Source of the DNA: Candidatus Heimdallarchaeota archaeon
GTDB taxonomy: Archaea; Asgardarchaeota; Heimdallarchaeia; Heimdallarchaeales; Kariarchaeaceae
Length of the DNA: 10,195 bases
Direction: 5' to 3'
NCBI GenBank assembly: GCA_029882335.1
Contig: JAOUKW010000128.1
Span: 1-10,195, forward strand
The position numbers and the translations under genes are program-made. The first letter of the stretch is position 1. Each line of letters starts with the position of its first letter. The notes under the pieces are model-generated. The model saw only the letters and a program-made list of their open reading frames with translations. It did not search any database and was not told the origin of the DNA. Positions 1 to 6,216 of the stretch are shown one piece after another.

Positions 1-2
1 AA

Positions 3-857
3 CCAATTATCAGAATGGGGGATGAATCAGATGCACACAAAATTAAGAATTTTGCTTCTAGACTTTCAATGGATGGAGAAATTTCCAAAAATAAATGGTT
101 AAATAAAATTAATCAAAATAATATTTATCCATTAATCGCTATTGTAGATAATGATATAGTCGGTAAAGTTCAGGCCAGAATAATAGAGAACATAGGTTGG
201 ATAGAATCTGCTAAAGTTGATCCTAAATTTAGAAATCAGGGCATTGCAAATTCATTAGTCATGAAAGCTATATCTTGGCTTGAATCCCAAAAAGTTGGAC
301 AAATAAGAACGATGATAGATTCAGATAACTTAACTGCAAGGTTGATAATAGAAAAATTAAATTTTAAGACAATTCATGTGACAATAAACCCACTTGCTGA
401 AATTAATGAAGCAGACTCATCAAATCCAGAAAGTAATGATTTAGTTTCAATTTTAGATGAAGAAAGTTATAATGATTATTATAAGTTAGTAAGAAAATAC
501 AATAATGGAAATCTTATGTTTGATGGTAAAATCATTCCATTTTCAAAGGTTATATTCTCCATTTTAGTAAGTGAAAATAGAATATTTACAGATAACAATT
601 ATTCCTCAATTTTAATTACATCACTTCATGAACTTCCTGATGAATATTATGGATGTATAATCTCGGAAGATTATACCGGTTATAAAAAACTTGGATTAGC
701 ACTAAAATCATTAGCAGCTAGAGAAATGGCTTCTCATGCTATATGTTACTCACCTGCAAACAAAGTTGCGGTTAAAGGGTTAGTTTCTGCAGATTATTAT
801 TGGAATCACCCACATACAACCTTAGTTTATCAGAAATTAAATGGTGAATATCTTTAA
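3..857 (+). CDS. Tandem GNAT-type N-acetyltransferase (5' end outside window)
   Basis: Likely an acetyl-CoA-dependent N-acetyltransferase of the GNAT fold; the substrate cannot be told. Counting from the first ATG (position 15), the N-terminal domain shows motif A as VDP (68-70) followed by the CoA-binding RNQGIA (73-78), and motif B as SDNLTARLIIEKLNF (103-117). The C-terminal half (about 140-280) looks like a second, degenerate GNAT domain: its SPANKVAVKGLVSADYYW segment (246-263) parallels motif B, but no clear R/Q-x-x-G-x-G/A loop is seen, so it may be structural. The frame stays open upstream of the ATG to the window edge and reads PIIR before MGDESDAHKI. GNAT proteins usually begin with such an 'IR..t..D' strand, so the true start is probably before position 1. 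The gene converges on the roadblock gene with a 3 bp gap. T6 tracts at 979-984 and 998-1003 could end its transcript inside the neighbour. Family call is fairly sure; function is unknown. Confidence 0.8.
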   Translation, partial: PIIRMGDESDAHKIKNFASRLSMDGEISKNKWLNKINQNNIYPLIAIVDNDIVGKVQARIIENIGWIESAKVDPKFRNQGIANSLVMKAISWLESQKVGQIRTMIDSDNLTARLIIEKLNFKTIHVTINPLAEINEADSSNPESNDLVSILDEESYNDYYKLVRKYNNGNLMFDGKIIPFSKVIFSILVSENRIFTDNNYSSILITSLHELPDEYYGCIISEDYTGYKKLGLALKSLAAREMASHAICYSPANKVAVKGLVSADYYWNHPHTTLVYQKLNGEYL

Positions 858-860
858 TAC

Positions 861-1415
861 TTACGTAGGTGGTCTTGGGACTGAGGAACTATTATCGGTA
901 TTGTCATTAGAAGAAAGGGTATTCTGTGGAATTGGTAATGAGCTCAATGTTCTAACGGTATCTTCAAGTGCAAGACTATTTTTTATATTCATAATTATTT
1001 TTTCAACAATAGGTTTTATTGCTTCCTTTTTACTTGATACCAATACAGCTAATACTTCAGTATCAGTTATTTTTGTAAAATAAATTTCAAATTCAGGATA
1101 ACTCAGATGTTCCATACCATGATATCCTTTCATTTGTAGGCTTTTTATAAGATATTGAGGATTGAATGATTGCAACATTTCTGCAATTGTTTTAATACTC
1201 TCAAAGTCGTATAATGATTTTGAATAAATCAATGGCTGAGTTTCAACAGTAGATACTACAAATACTCCAGAAATTTCAGAAATATGATCAATTGTTTTTT
1301 TTATTTCATTATTGATTCTGTCAAATATAGCATAAGGTAATTTAGACAAAGAAGGCATAATATCAAATATAAAATCAATTGTTATGTCATCCTGATAGTT
1401 TTTTTTGAATACCAT
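861..1415 (-). CDS. Roadblock/LC7-domain-like protein with disordered C-terminal tail
   Basis: A 184-residue soluble protein. Residues about 42-150 fit the roadblock/LC7 (longin-like) pattern: a helix, then the strand SGVFVVSTVETQPLIYS (49-65), a helix around 70-95, strands EFEIYFTKITDTEVLAVLVSS (108-128, broken at the turn), and a final helix KEAIKPIVEKIIMNIKNSL. In archaea and bacteria such domains act as regulators or dimeric platforms for small GTPases; in Asgard archaea they are numerous. The specific partner cannot be read from the sequence, and no GTPase gene lies in the window. Residues 158-184 are rich in S, N, T and P and probably disordered. There are no membrane segments. The start is the ATG at 1413-1415; the run AAAGGGA just upstream is only a weak ribosome-binding match. 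The 3' end almost touches the convergent GNAT gene. The identification rests on fold-like pattern rather than a diagnostic motif, so it is moderately sure. Confidence 0.62.
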   Translation of the reverse strand: MVFKKNYQDDITIDFIFDIMPSLSKLPYAIFDRINNEIKKTIDHISEISGVFVVSTVETQPLIYSKSLYDFESIKTIAEMLQSFNPQYLIKSLQMKGYHGMEHLSYPEFEIYFTKITDTEVLAVLVSSKKEAIKPIVEKIIMNIKNSLALEDTVRTLSSLPIPQNTLSSNDNTDNSSSVPRPPT

Positions 1416-1434
1416 TTGGAAATCCCTTTTATAA

Positions 1435-1444
1435 CTTAAATAAT
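1435..1444 (-). promoter_or_regulatory. Possible TATA box for the roadblock-like gene
   Basis: On the minus strand this reads ATTATTTAAG, centred about 24 bp upstream of the ATG at 1413-1415. The distance suits a leaderless or nearly leaderless archaeal transcript. The surroundings are so AT-rich that similar words occur often; a second candidate (TTATAAAAG) lies closer to the start. Confidence 0.3.
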
Positions 1445-1697
1445 TCTAGAATCATATTTAAATTCATTTATAGATTTTTACTAATATCTTATGATGATTA
1501 TTTAATATTGACTAATATTTCATTATATTAATCCCAATATTTCATTCAATGATAATATTCGAAGTTGGATTGATATGCTTTATATTAAAATAATAAAAAT
1601 AAGTTTTACAAAGTAAATAGTTTAAACTTTTAATTTTTTACTTCTTATTTGTGATTACTTATCGAAGTTGGAAAATATTTTTGATTTATCTTAATTA

Positions 1698-1735
1698 TTT
1701 AGATTAGAGAATTCAAGCTACAATATTAATCTAAA
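1698..1735. repeat. Inverted repeat, 9 bp arms with 20-nt spacer
   Basis: TTTAGATTA (1698-1706) is the exact reverse complement of TAATCTAAA (1727-1735). It lies about 70 bp before the GC-rich structured block, so it could be a transcription-factor site, a stem-loop, or one end of a decayed element. Arms are AT-rich, which weakens the case. Confidence 0.45.
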
Positions 1736-1806
1736 CTTATTTTTGAAATTTATTATTAAAAAATATTACTTGTTAGAAATTTTACTGTTTAATAGCCCAG
1801 TTACTT

Positions 1807-1823
1807 TTTCTCCCTAGGAGAAA
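1807..1823. repeat. Perfect hairpin, 7 bp stem, CTA loop
   Basis: TTTCTCC (1807-1813) pairs exactly with GGAGAAA (1817-1823). It marks the left edge of the GC-rich block and contains a CCTAGG core. No T-run follows, so it is not a textbook terminator. Confidence 0.6.
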
Positions 1824-1894
1824 CGTTAGTCTGCAAATAAGTTTCAATGATTTCTTTGTGAGTGATCTACTAATGGAAAAAACACTGAAAACCC

Positions 1895-1909
1895 GACTTC
1901 ATTGAAGTC
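1895..1909. repeat. Hairpin, 6 bp stem, ATT loop
   Basis: GACTTC (1895-1900) pairs exactly with GAAGTC (1904-1909). It is followed by TAACC and by GGAGCGGTAAGAAACC, an arrangement that fits a folded RNA better than coding sequence. Confidence 0.6.
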
Positions 1910-1958
1910 TAACCGATTAAGGAGCGGTAAGAAACCACAGAATAAAGTCTCTGAGAAT

Positions 1959-1977
1959 CCTACATTACAAGTGTGGG
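1959..1977. repeat. Hairpin, 8 pairs including two G-U, flanked by GAGAAT and AGTC
   Basis: CCTACATT (1959-1966) can pair with AGTGTGGG (1970-1977), with two G-U wobbles and an ACA loop. The G-U pairs favour function as RNA on the plus strand. The flanks, GAGAAT before and AGTC after, resemble the terminal hairpin of TnpB-type elements. Confidence 0.55.
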
Positions 1978-2022
1978 AGTCTGGCGACTGCAGGCAGGGA
2001 AAGGGCTAAACGTGTGTCTATC

Positions 2023-2036
2023 TACAATTAATTGTA
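2023..2036. repeat. 14-bp perfect palindrome at the right edge of the GC-rich block
   Basis: TACAATTAATTGTA is its own reverse complement. It sits exactly where the GC-rich block ends and the minus-strand decayed frame stops (2028), so it may mark a junction. It could equally be a dimeric repressor site or chance. Confidence 0.4.
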
Positions 2037-2414
2037 TGTACAAATTAGATCATGAAAGTTAGCTAAAGGGAAATTTTGTATTTTTGCCAATTTAGAGATC
2101 ATCTTTACTCTCTTTGCACAGATTAAATGTGTTGATACAGAGTTATATAATGTAAACTTAGACCCCACACCTCCTAATATCTCCTAAGTTGGAACTAATT
2201 TCCAAGATGGTTTGACTGTACCAATTCTCCAGACTCTACCAATCAGATCCCAAATAGTTTTATCACTTCCACTAATTAATAAATTTAACTCACCATTATT
2301 ATATTTTAGAGCTACATCTTATAAGTCATTTAAATCATAATTTCTAAATGAACTTTTCCAATACTCTAACTCATATTCTGCACCAAATAAAATAACCTTA
2401 TCCGACAAATTCAT
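2028..2414 (-). pseudogene. Decayed small gene, two in-frame stops, family unknown
   Basis: From the ATG at 2412-2414 one frame runs 129 codons to a TAA at 2028-2030, interrupted only by TAA at 2319-2321 (codon 32) and TAG at 2184-2186 (codon 77). With the local base composition roughly ten stops would be expected in that length by chance, so the frame was probably coding. The segments look like ordinary protein: it begins MNLSDKVILFGAEYELEYW, and after the first stop it continues through NNGELNLLISGSDKTIWDLI and GRVWRIGTVKPSWKLVP. The part after the second stop is less convincing. A good TATA box stands at the right distance upstream, another sign that this was a gene. It might still be expressed as a 31-residue peptide or by read-through, but the simplest reading is nonsense decay. 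I do not recognise the family. Its 3' end abuts the GC-rich block. Confidence 0.5.
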
Positions 2415-2440
2415 ATTACGTGTTTATTATTTGGAATCAC

Positions 2441-2450
2441 ATTTATAAAT
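2441..2450 (-). promoter_or_regulatory. TATA box (palindromic) upstream of the decayed small gene
   Basis: ATTTATAAAT is a strong archaeal TATA match centred about 32 bp upstream of the ATG at 2412-2414, giving an expected leader of only a few bases. The word is a perfect palindrome, so it could also drive plus-strand transcription toward the transporter gene, with a leader of about 135 nt. Confidence 0.5.
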
Positions 2451-2498
2451 TAATTTATTGGCTATTTTTTAAAAATTGAGGTAATAAATATGATCCTA

Positions 2499-2627
2499 TT
2501 AAATTGATTGTAATTTCCCTATCAGGTCTAGCACATCATCGAAACAAACTACAATAATACCTTGATTTGCTTGGTAATATTCAAATATTGATTTAATATT
2601 TATTAATTTGTGAATATTTATATTCTC
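2499..2627 (-). pseudogene. Coding-like scrap without a start, family unknown
   Basis: A 42-codon frame bounded by TAG (2628-2630) and TAA (2499-2501) contains protein-like sequence: FEYYQANQGIIVVCFDDVLD followed by LIGKLQSI. There is no ATG, and the frame closes just inside the start of the oppositely oriented transporter gene, so any original 5' part is gone. It points the same way as the decayed gene at 2028-2414 and could be a piece of the same or a related locus. It is short, so chance cannot be excluded. Confidence 0.3.
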
Positions 2628-3371
2628 CTATTACTGGTTATATTTGCGTTATTCTTCATTACAATTATTACATCACTGTATGTCAGAAAATATGCTAATG
2701 CAGATGTTTTAGTTGGAATTTATATAGCTTTCATTACAATAAGTCAATTTTTAGCGACAAGAATTACATTGTTTAATTTTGGTGGGAATATTTCATTTGC
2801 AGCACCTGCTGCAGTCATTATTTTTCCCTTCACCTTTCAATTGACGGATCAAGTAAATGAAAAGTTTGGAAGAAAAGAAACTCATAAAATGATTTTCATA
2901 ACTTTTATTACCCAAATTTTTGTTGTTTTTTTCGCTTGGTTATCAACAACAATGCTTCAACTAAATAATGATATATTTTCAGCTGACTCTTATAATTCTA
3001 TTTTTTCATCCTCAATTAGGATTACTCTTGCATCTTGGATCGCATTTTTATTCTCAGAAAATTTTGATGCTATATTATATCAATATATCAAGAAAATTAC
3101 AAATGATAAGGCACTTTGGGTCAGAAATGTAGTATCTGATATCATAAGTTTATTAATAGATTCAATTATCTTTGTACCTTTAGCCTTCGCTGGTATTTAC
3201 CCTTGGATGGGTGAATTTTCAATACTAACCATCATAATTGGACAAGTAATAACTAAATGGATATTCGGATTATTAGACACACCTGCAATATATCTCTCTC
3301 GTTGGTTAATGTATGGTGAGTTAGATGAAAAAATTCCTATATTGAAGAAGTTTTCTCCGATAAAAAATTGA
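2610..3371 (+). CDS. Queuosine/archaeosine precursor transporter, YhhQ/DUF165 (VUT) family
   Basis: A 253-residue integral membrane protein with about six or seven hydrophobic segments (near 3-25, 32-54, 61-78, 93-115, 132-152, 178-198, 205-228). Family hallmarks are visible: SQFLATRIT (45-53), FPFTFQLTDQVNEKFGRKE (72-90), ASWIAFLFSENFD (141-153), LWVRNVVSDII (169-179) with the acidic LIDSIIF (182-188), and a C-terminal DTPAIYLSRW (223-232). Bacterial members (QPT/YhhQ) import 7-deazaguanine precursors such as preQ0 and preQ1. In archaea the natural use would be salvage of preQ0 for tRNA archaeosine, which is an inference. The start is GTG at 2610, because an in-frame TAA lies at 2604-2606 and no ATG follows within the first transmembrane segment. 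No clear TATA box or ribosome-binding site lies close upstream. No queuosine or archaeosine enzyme is nearby. Confidence 0.88.
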   Translation: MNIYILLLLVIFALFFITIITSLYVRKYANADVLVGIYIAFITISQFLATRITLFNFGGNISFAAPAAVIIFPFTFQLTDQVNEKFGRKETHKMIFITFITQIFVVFFAWLSTTMLQLNNDIFSADSYNSIFSSSIRITLASWIAFLFSENFDAILYQYIKKITNDKALWVRNVVSDIISLLIDSIIFVPLAFAGIYPWMGEFSILTIIIGQVITKWIFGLLDTPAIYLSRWLMYGELDEKIPILKKFSPIKN

Positions 3372-3388
3372 AGCAAAATTAATAGTTA

Positions 3389-3396
3389 TTTTTTTT
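3389..3396 (+). terminator. Oligo-T tract after the transporter gene
   Basis: A run of eight T begins 17 bp after the stop codon. Archaeal RNA polymerase terminates efficiently at such tracts without a hairpin, and the next gene has its own TATA box, which fits separate transcription. Confidence 0.4.
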
Positions 3397-3430
3397 CCAA
3401 CTAAAAAAAAGTTTTAATAGTGTAGAACCA

Positions 3431-3440
3431 ATATTTATAT
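3431..3440 (+). promoter_or_regulatory. TATA box of the hybrid histidine kinase gene
   Basis: ATATTTATAT is centred about 29 bp before the ATG at 3465. That is the spacing of a leaderless archaeal promoter and supports ATG 3465 over the in-frame TTG at 3453 as start. Confidence 0.55.
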
Positions 3441-3464
3441 TTACTTAATTTATTGGTCAATACA

Positions 3465-5882
3465 ATGGCAGAACAACAAAATAAAGGTTTTAATCTTCAT
3501 CAAAATATTTTCAATCTTTCAGAATCTCCTGAGGTAATTGTAGATGGATCTGGAAATTTAATAGAATATAATCATGCATTTAATAAATTAATGAAATTAG
3601 ATGATAACTTTAATCATCGAAAAATTAAATCAATAAATTTTTTTAAGAAAATAATTAATTATAAACCTCAAATTAAGTCTAAATTTAATGAAATTGTTTT
3701 TCACAAACATTTAGAAGTAAATTTATTAGATAATAGTAAAATCATTGCAGATGTAAAAATTAGCCAATTATTTGATAGTCAAGAAAATATTGTATATCAC
3801 TGCAGAATTTCTGATATTACAAATGAATTATATAAATACGAACAGGTACAACAATCTAATGAAATCCTCGAAAGAATTTTTCAAAATACTCATTTCATGA
3901 TTGCATATCTTGATATTCATTTTAATTTTGTACGGGTAAATAAAGCTTATGCAGAAGTAGAAAATAAGGAACCATCATTCTTTATGAATAAAAATCACTT
4001 TGATTTATATCCAAATGTTGATGCTGAAAGAATTTTTCAAGATGTTGTTGATACAAAAATTCCTTTTAATATTGAGGGAATGCCATTTACTTATAATAAC
4101 AATCCAGAAAGGGGAATTACATATTGGAATTGGTCATTAAATCCAGTGTTAAATACCGAAGGTGAAGTTATTGGATTATTGCTTGCTCTTGTAGATGTAT
4201 CAGACTTGAAGAAATCTGAATTTCGACTTACTCATCGACTTAAATTTGAGAAATTGATATCAAAAATCAATGATAAGTTTGTAAAAAGTAAAAATTTTGA
4301 TGATACAATTTTTCATACACTTGAAGATATTCAATCAATTAGCAAATCAGATGACTTAATATTATTCAAATTAACACCTGATCTGAAAAAGATTCGACTC
4401 AAATCAGCATGGCCAAATCCAAATTATATATCTCCTGAAAAAGAAATAAACATAAATCAAATAAATTCGTTATTTAGTTTATTAAAAGCCAAGAAGTTGA
4501 TTATATTTGATGACCAAAATCCCCTTAATCCAGAAAATCATCTTATGTTAAAATATCTCACCGAAAAATATATCGAAAAGGGTATTTTAATCTCAGTTTC
4601 AATTGACGATAATTGTATTGGATTATTAGTTATAAATAATTATGATTTTGGAGAAAATGTTATACTTGAAGATTTATTATTATTGAAATTACTAGGATCA
4701 ACATTGGCAAATATATTTGCAAAACAAGATTATGAGGATAAATACAGGAAACAACAAAATCTAGATTCACTCGGTTTATTAGCTGGTGGTTTAGCACATG
4801 ATTTTAATAATATTTTAACCATAATTTTGGGTAATATCTCCTTAATATCTAGATCATTAGAGAATACAAACACATCATTGGATAAATTTATTAATTCTAC
4901 AAGATTAGCAGTATCAAGAGCAAAAGACATTACAAAACAACTTCTAACATTCTCGAAAGGAGGAGCTCCAATCAAAAAAATCACATCAATTGAAGAGCTT
5001 GTTGTAGATACCACTAATTTTCATTTACATGGATCAAAAGTAAAGGCAGAATTCAATATTCAAAAAGGTCTATGGTTGACTGAAATTGATAAAAATCAGA
5101 TGAGCCAAGTGATATCCAACCTTGTAGTAAACGCAACACAAGCCATGCCAAATGGAGGAAAAATTTCAATATCAATTGAAAATGCTTTAACAAATTATCA
5201 ACATGGTGAAATGATATCTAAAAATAATAAATTTAATAAAATAACAATTTCTGATACTGGTACTGGAATCTCAGAAGAATATATGGATAAGATATTTGAT
5301 CCCTATTTTACAACAAAACCAATGGGTAATGGATTAGGTTTAGCCATGGTGTTTTCAATAGTCAACAAACATGATGGATTTATTAGTGTAGATTCAATTG
5401 AGGGAGTGGGTACAAAATTTGAATTATACATTCCTGCGGTTGAGATTGATATTAAAGATACAGTTGTTGAAAAAGTCAGTAATATCAAAGAAAAAACCAA
5501 AGGAAATATATTATTCATGGATGATGAAGACCCAATAAGATTTATCATAGAAAGCATGTTAATCACCCTTGGTTTTACTGCAGTTACGGTACCGGATGGA
5601 GAAGCACTAATCAAAGAATATCTGAAATCAATTAAACTAAATCAAAAATTTGACCTAGTGATTATGGATTTAATTATTCCAGGTGCTATGGGGGGTAAAG
5701 AAACAATGGAAAGATTATTAGAAATTGATCCTGATGTTGTTGCATTGGTCTCAAGTGGATATTCAAATGATCCGTTAATTAGTAATTATCGAGATTATGG
5801 ATTCAAAGGAGTCATTAACAAACCATTTGATTTAGACGATTTACAGGCAATTATTACTAAAATATTCAAATATAATTTATAG
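3465..5882 (+). CDS. Hybrid sensor histidine kinase, PAS-PAS-GAF-HisKA-HATPase-REC
   Basis: An 805-residue, apparently cytoplasmic kinase (no transmembrane segments). Numbering is from ATG 3465. A first PAS domain lies at about 12-120 and a second at about 130-250 (FMIAYLDIHFNFVRVNKAYA near 144-163). A GAF-like domain spans about 255-420. The phosphoacceptor His is H445 in LAGGLAHDFNNIL. The ATP-binding domain has the N box (N552, N556), G1 DTGTGI (D597), F box IFDPYFTTK, and G2 GNGLGLA. A receiver domain fills about 679-800, with the aspartate D735 in VIMDLIIPGAMGG and the lysine K786 in INKPFD. All catalytic residues seem present, so autophosphorylation and transfer to its own receiver are expected. 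No output domain or separate response regulator is nearby. Ligands of the PAS and GAF domains are unknown. It lies 93 bp after the transporter with its own TATA box. Confidence 0.95.
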   Translation: MAEQQNKGFNLHQNIFNLSESPEVIVDGSGNLIEYNHAFNKLMKLDDNFNHRKIKSINFFKKIINYKPQIKSKFNEIVFHKHLEVNLLDNSKIIADVKISQLFDSQENIVYHCRISDITNELYKYEQVQQSNEILERIFQNTHFMIAYLDIHFNFVRVNKAYAEVENKEPSFFMNKNHFDLYPNVDAERIFQDVVDTKIPFNIEGMPFTYNNNPERGITYWNWSLNPVLNTEGEVIGLLLALVDVSDLKKSEFRLTHRLKFEKLISKINDKFVKSKNFDDTIFHTLEDIQSISKSDDLILFKLTPDLKKIRLKSAWPNPNYISPEKEININQINSLFSLLKAKKLIIFDDQNPLNPENHLMLKYLTEKYIEKGILISVSIDDNCIGLLVINNYDFGENVILEDLLLLKLLGSTLANIFAKQDYEDKYRKQQNLDSLGLLAGGLAHDFNNILTIILGNISLISRSLENTNTSLDKFINSTRLAVSRAKDITKQLLTFSKGGAPIKKITSIEELVVDTTNFHLHGSKVKAEFNIQKGLWLTEIDKNQMSQVISNLVVNATQAMPNGGKISISIENALTNYQHGEMISKNNKFNKITISDTGTGISEEYMDKIFDPYFTTKPMGNGLGLAMVFSIVNKHDGFISVDSIEGVGTKFELYIPAVEIDIKDTVVEKVSNIKEKTKGNILFMDDEDPIRFIIESMLITLGFTAVTVPDGEALIKEYLKSIKLNQKFDLVIMDLIIPGAMGGKETMERLLEIDPDVVALVSSGYSNDPLISNYRDYGFKGVINKPFDLDDLQAIITKIFKYNL

Positions 5883-5923
5883 AATGTTAATATATCAAAG
5901 ATTTTCAACTTATTAATTAATAA

Positions 5924-5946
5924 TATCCACCTTGTCTAGGTTGATA
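5924..5946. repeat. Imperfect stem-loop after the kinase gene
   Basis: TATC (5924-5927) pairs with GATA (5943-5946) and ACCT (5929-5932) with AGGT (5938-5941), with one C/T mismatch between them and a TGTCT loop. It starts 42 bp after the stop codon and may protect or end the mRNA. Confidence 0.4.
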
Positions 5947-5962
5947 ACATTTTCATATAACT

Positions 5963-5999
5963 GCGGTTAAATGCAAATCTTTCTGCTTTGAATTAACGC
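5963..5999. repeat. Long imperfect stem-loop with GC clamps
   Basis: GC-g-GTTAA (5963-5970) pairs with TTAACGC (5993-5999) with one bulged G, and CAAA (5974-5977) with TTTG (5987-5990) across a small internal loop. This is a recognisable fold in an otherwise AT-only stretch. Confidence 0.4.
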
Positions 6000-6185
6000 A
6001 TTTCAAATTTATAGGTTTATAACTCATTTATAATCGCGTTTTCAAATTTAAATTTACTTATTTCTATTTACTTCAAAATCTATTCTTCATATTTTAATAT
6101 GAATTTTCAGGAAAATTATTACATTGAGATAAATATAAATTACTCATACATTTAGTAAAAAATAATTCATACAATTTTGGAATTT

Positions 6186-6194
6186 TTTATAAAT
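6186..6194 (+). promoter_or_regulatory. TATA box of the TPR-protein gene
   Basis: TTTATAAAT is a near-consensus archaeal TATA element centred 27 bp before the ATG at 6217, so the transcript should start at or next to the start codon. Confidence 0.6.
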
Positions 6195-6216
6195 AATTTG
6201 ACAATATATAGAATAG

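Larger units (their letters stand above)
1416..1806. other. Very AT-rich intergenic stretch without a gene
   Basis: No reading frame on either strand looks coding here. Composition is extreme: 1681-1800 has 22 G or C in 120 bases (18%). It contains the roadblock-gene promoter region at its left end, an inverted repeat at 1698-1735, and short direct repeats (AATATTTCATT at 1514 and 1536; TCGAAGTTGGA at 1559 and 1662) that may be chance in such biased sequence. Confidence 0.6.
1807..2016 (+). ncRNA. GC-rich, hairpin-rich block: candidate structured RNA or mobile-element remnant
   Basis: The segment 1891-2010 has 56 G or C in 120 bases (47%), against 18% in 1681-1800, which is the usual signature of a structured RNA in an AT-rich genome. 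It carries three clear hairpins: 1807-1823, 1895-1909 and 1959-1977. AGTC (1947-1950) can also pair with GACT (1986-1989) around the last one, and AGTG (1861-1864) with CACT (1882-1885). The series GACTTC-loop-GAAGTCTAA, then GGAGCGGTAAGAAACC, then a small CAGA/TCTG stem, then GAGAATCC resembles, from memory, the 5' part of domain I of some group II introns. No intron ORF and no domain V (AGC triad hairpin) is seen, so it would be a truncated copy. An alternative is the 3' end of a TnpB-type IS200/IS605 element, whose terminal hairpin is often flanked by GAATCC and GGGAGT. It does not show the conserved cores of RNase P RNA or SRP RNA. Strand is inferred from these resemblances. Confidence 0.4.
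5883..6216. other. Intergenic region between kinase and TPR genes
   Basis: No plausible gene on either strand in these 334 bp. It holds two stem-loops (5924-5946 and 5963-5999) soon after the kinase stop, then AT-rich sequence ending in the TATA box of the TPR gene. The stem-loops lack a clean following T-run. Confidence 0.6.

Noticed and set aside
841..1083. Plus-strand frame of 80 codons overlapping the GNAT stop
   Set aside because: It lies entirely antisense to the roadblock-like gene apart from its first bases; the minus-strand product has the protein-like pattern.
1514..1672. Short direct repeats AATATTTCATT (22-bp period) and TCGAAGTTGGA (103 bp apart)
   Set aside because: Only two copies of each at 11 bp, the first in sequence of extreme AT content; not enough to claim an operator array or CRISPR-like repeat.
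1807..2016. RNase P RNA, SRP RNA or tRNA as identity of the GC-rich block
   Set aside because: The conserved RNase P P4 regions, the SRP helix 8 GGAAGG/AGCAG motif and any cloverleaf with a T-loop are not found.
2162..2176. GGAGGTG on the minus strand as a Shine-Dalgarno site for a separate small gene
   Set aside because: No ATG follows at a suitable distance; the sequence is better explained as part of the decayed frame running through it.
2451..2609. preQ1-type riboswitch before the transporter gene
   Set aside because: No C-rich loop or matching pseudoknot and A-rich tail can be seen, and part of the stretch reads as decayed coding sequence on the other strand.
3453..3464. TTG start for the histidine kinase
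   Set aside because: The TATA box centre is only about 17 bp upstream of this codon, too close for initiation before it; ATG 3465 fits a leaderless start.
4730..5614. Two minus-strand frames inside the kinase gene
   Set aside because: They are reverse-strand shadows of the strongly supported HisKA, HATPase and receiver domains.
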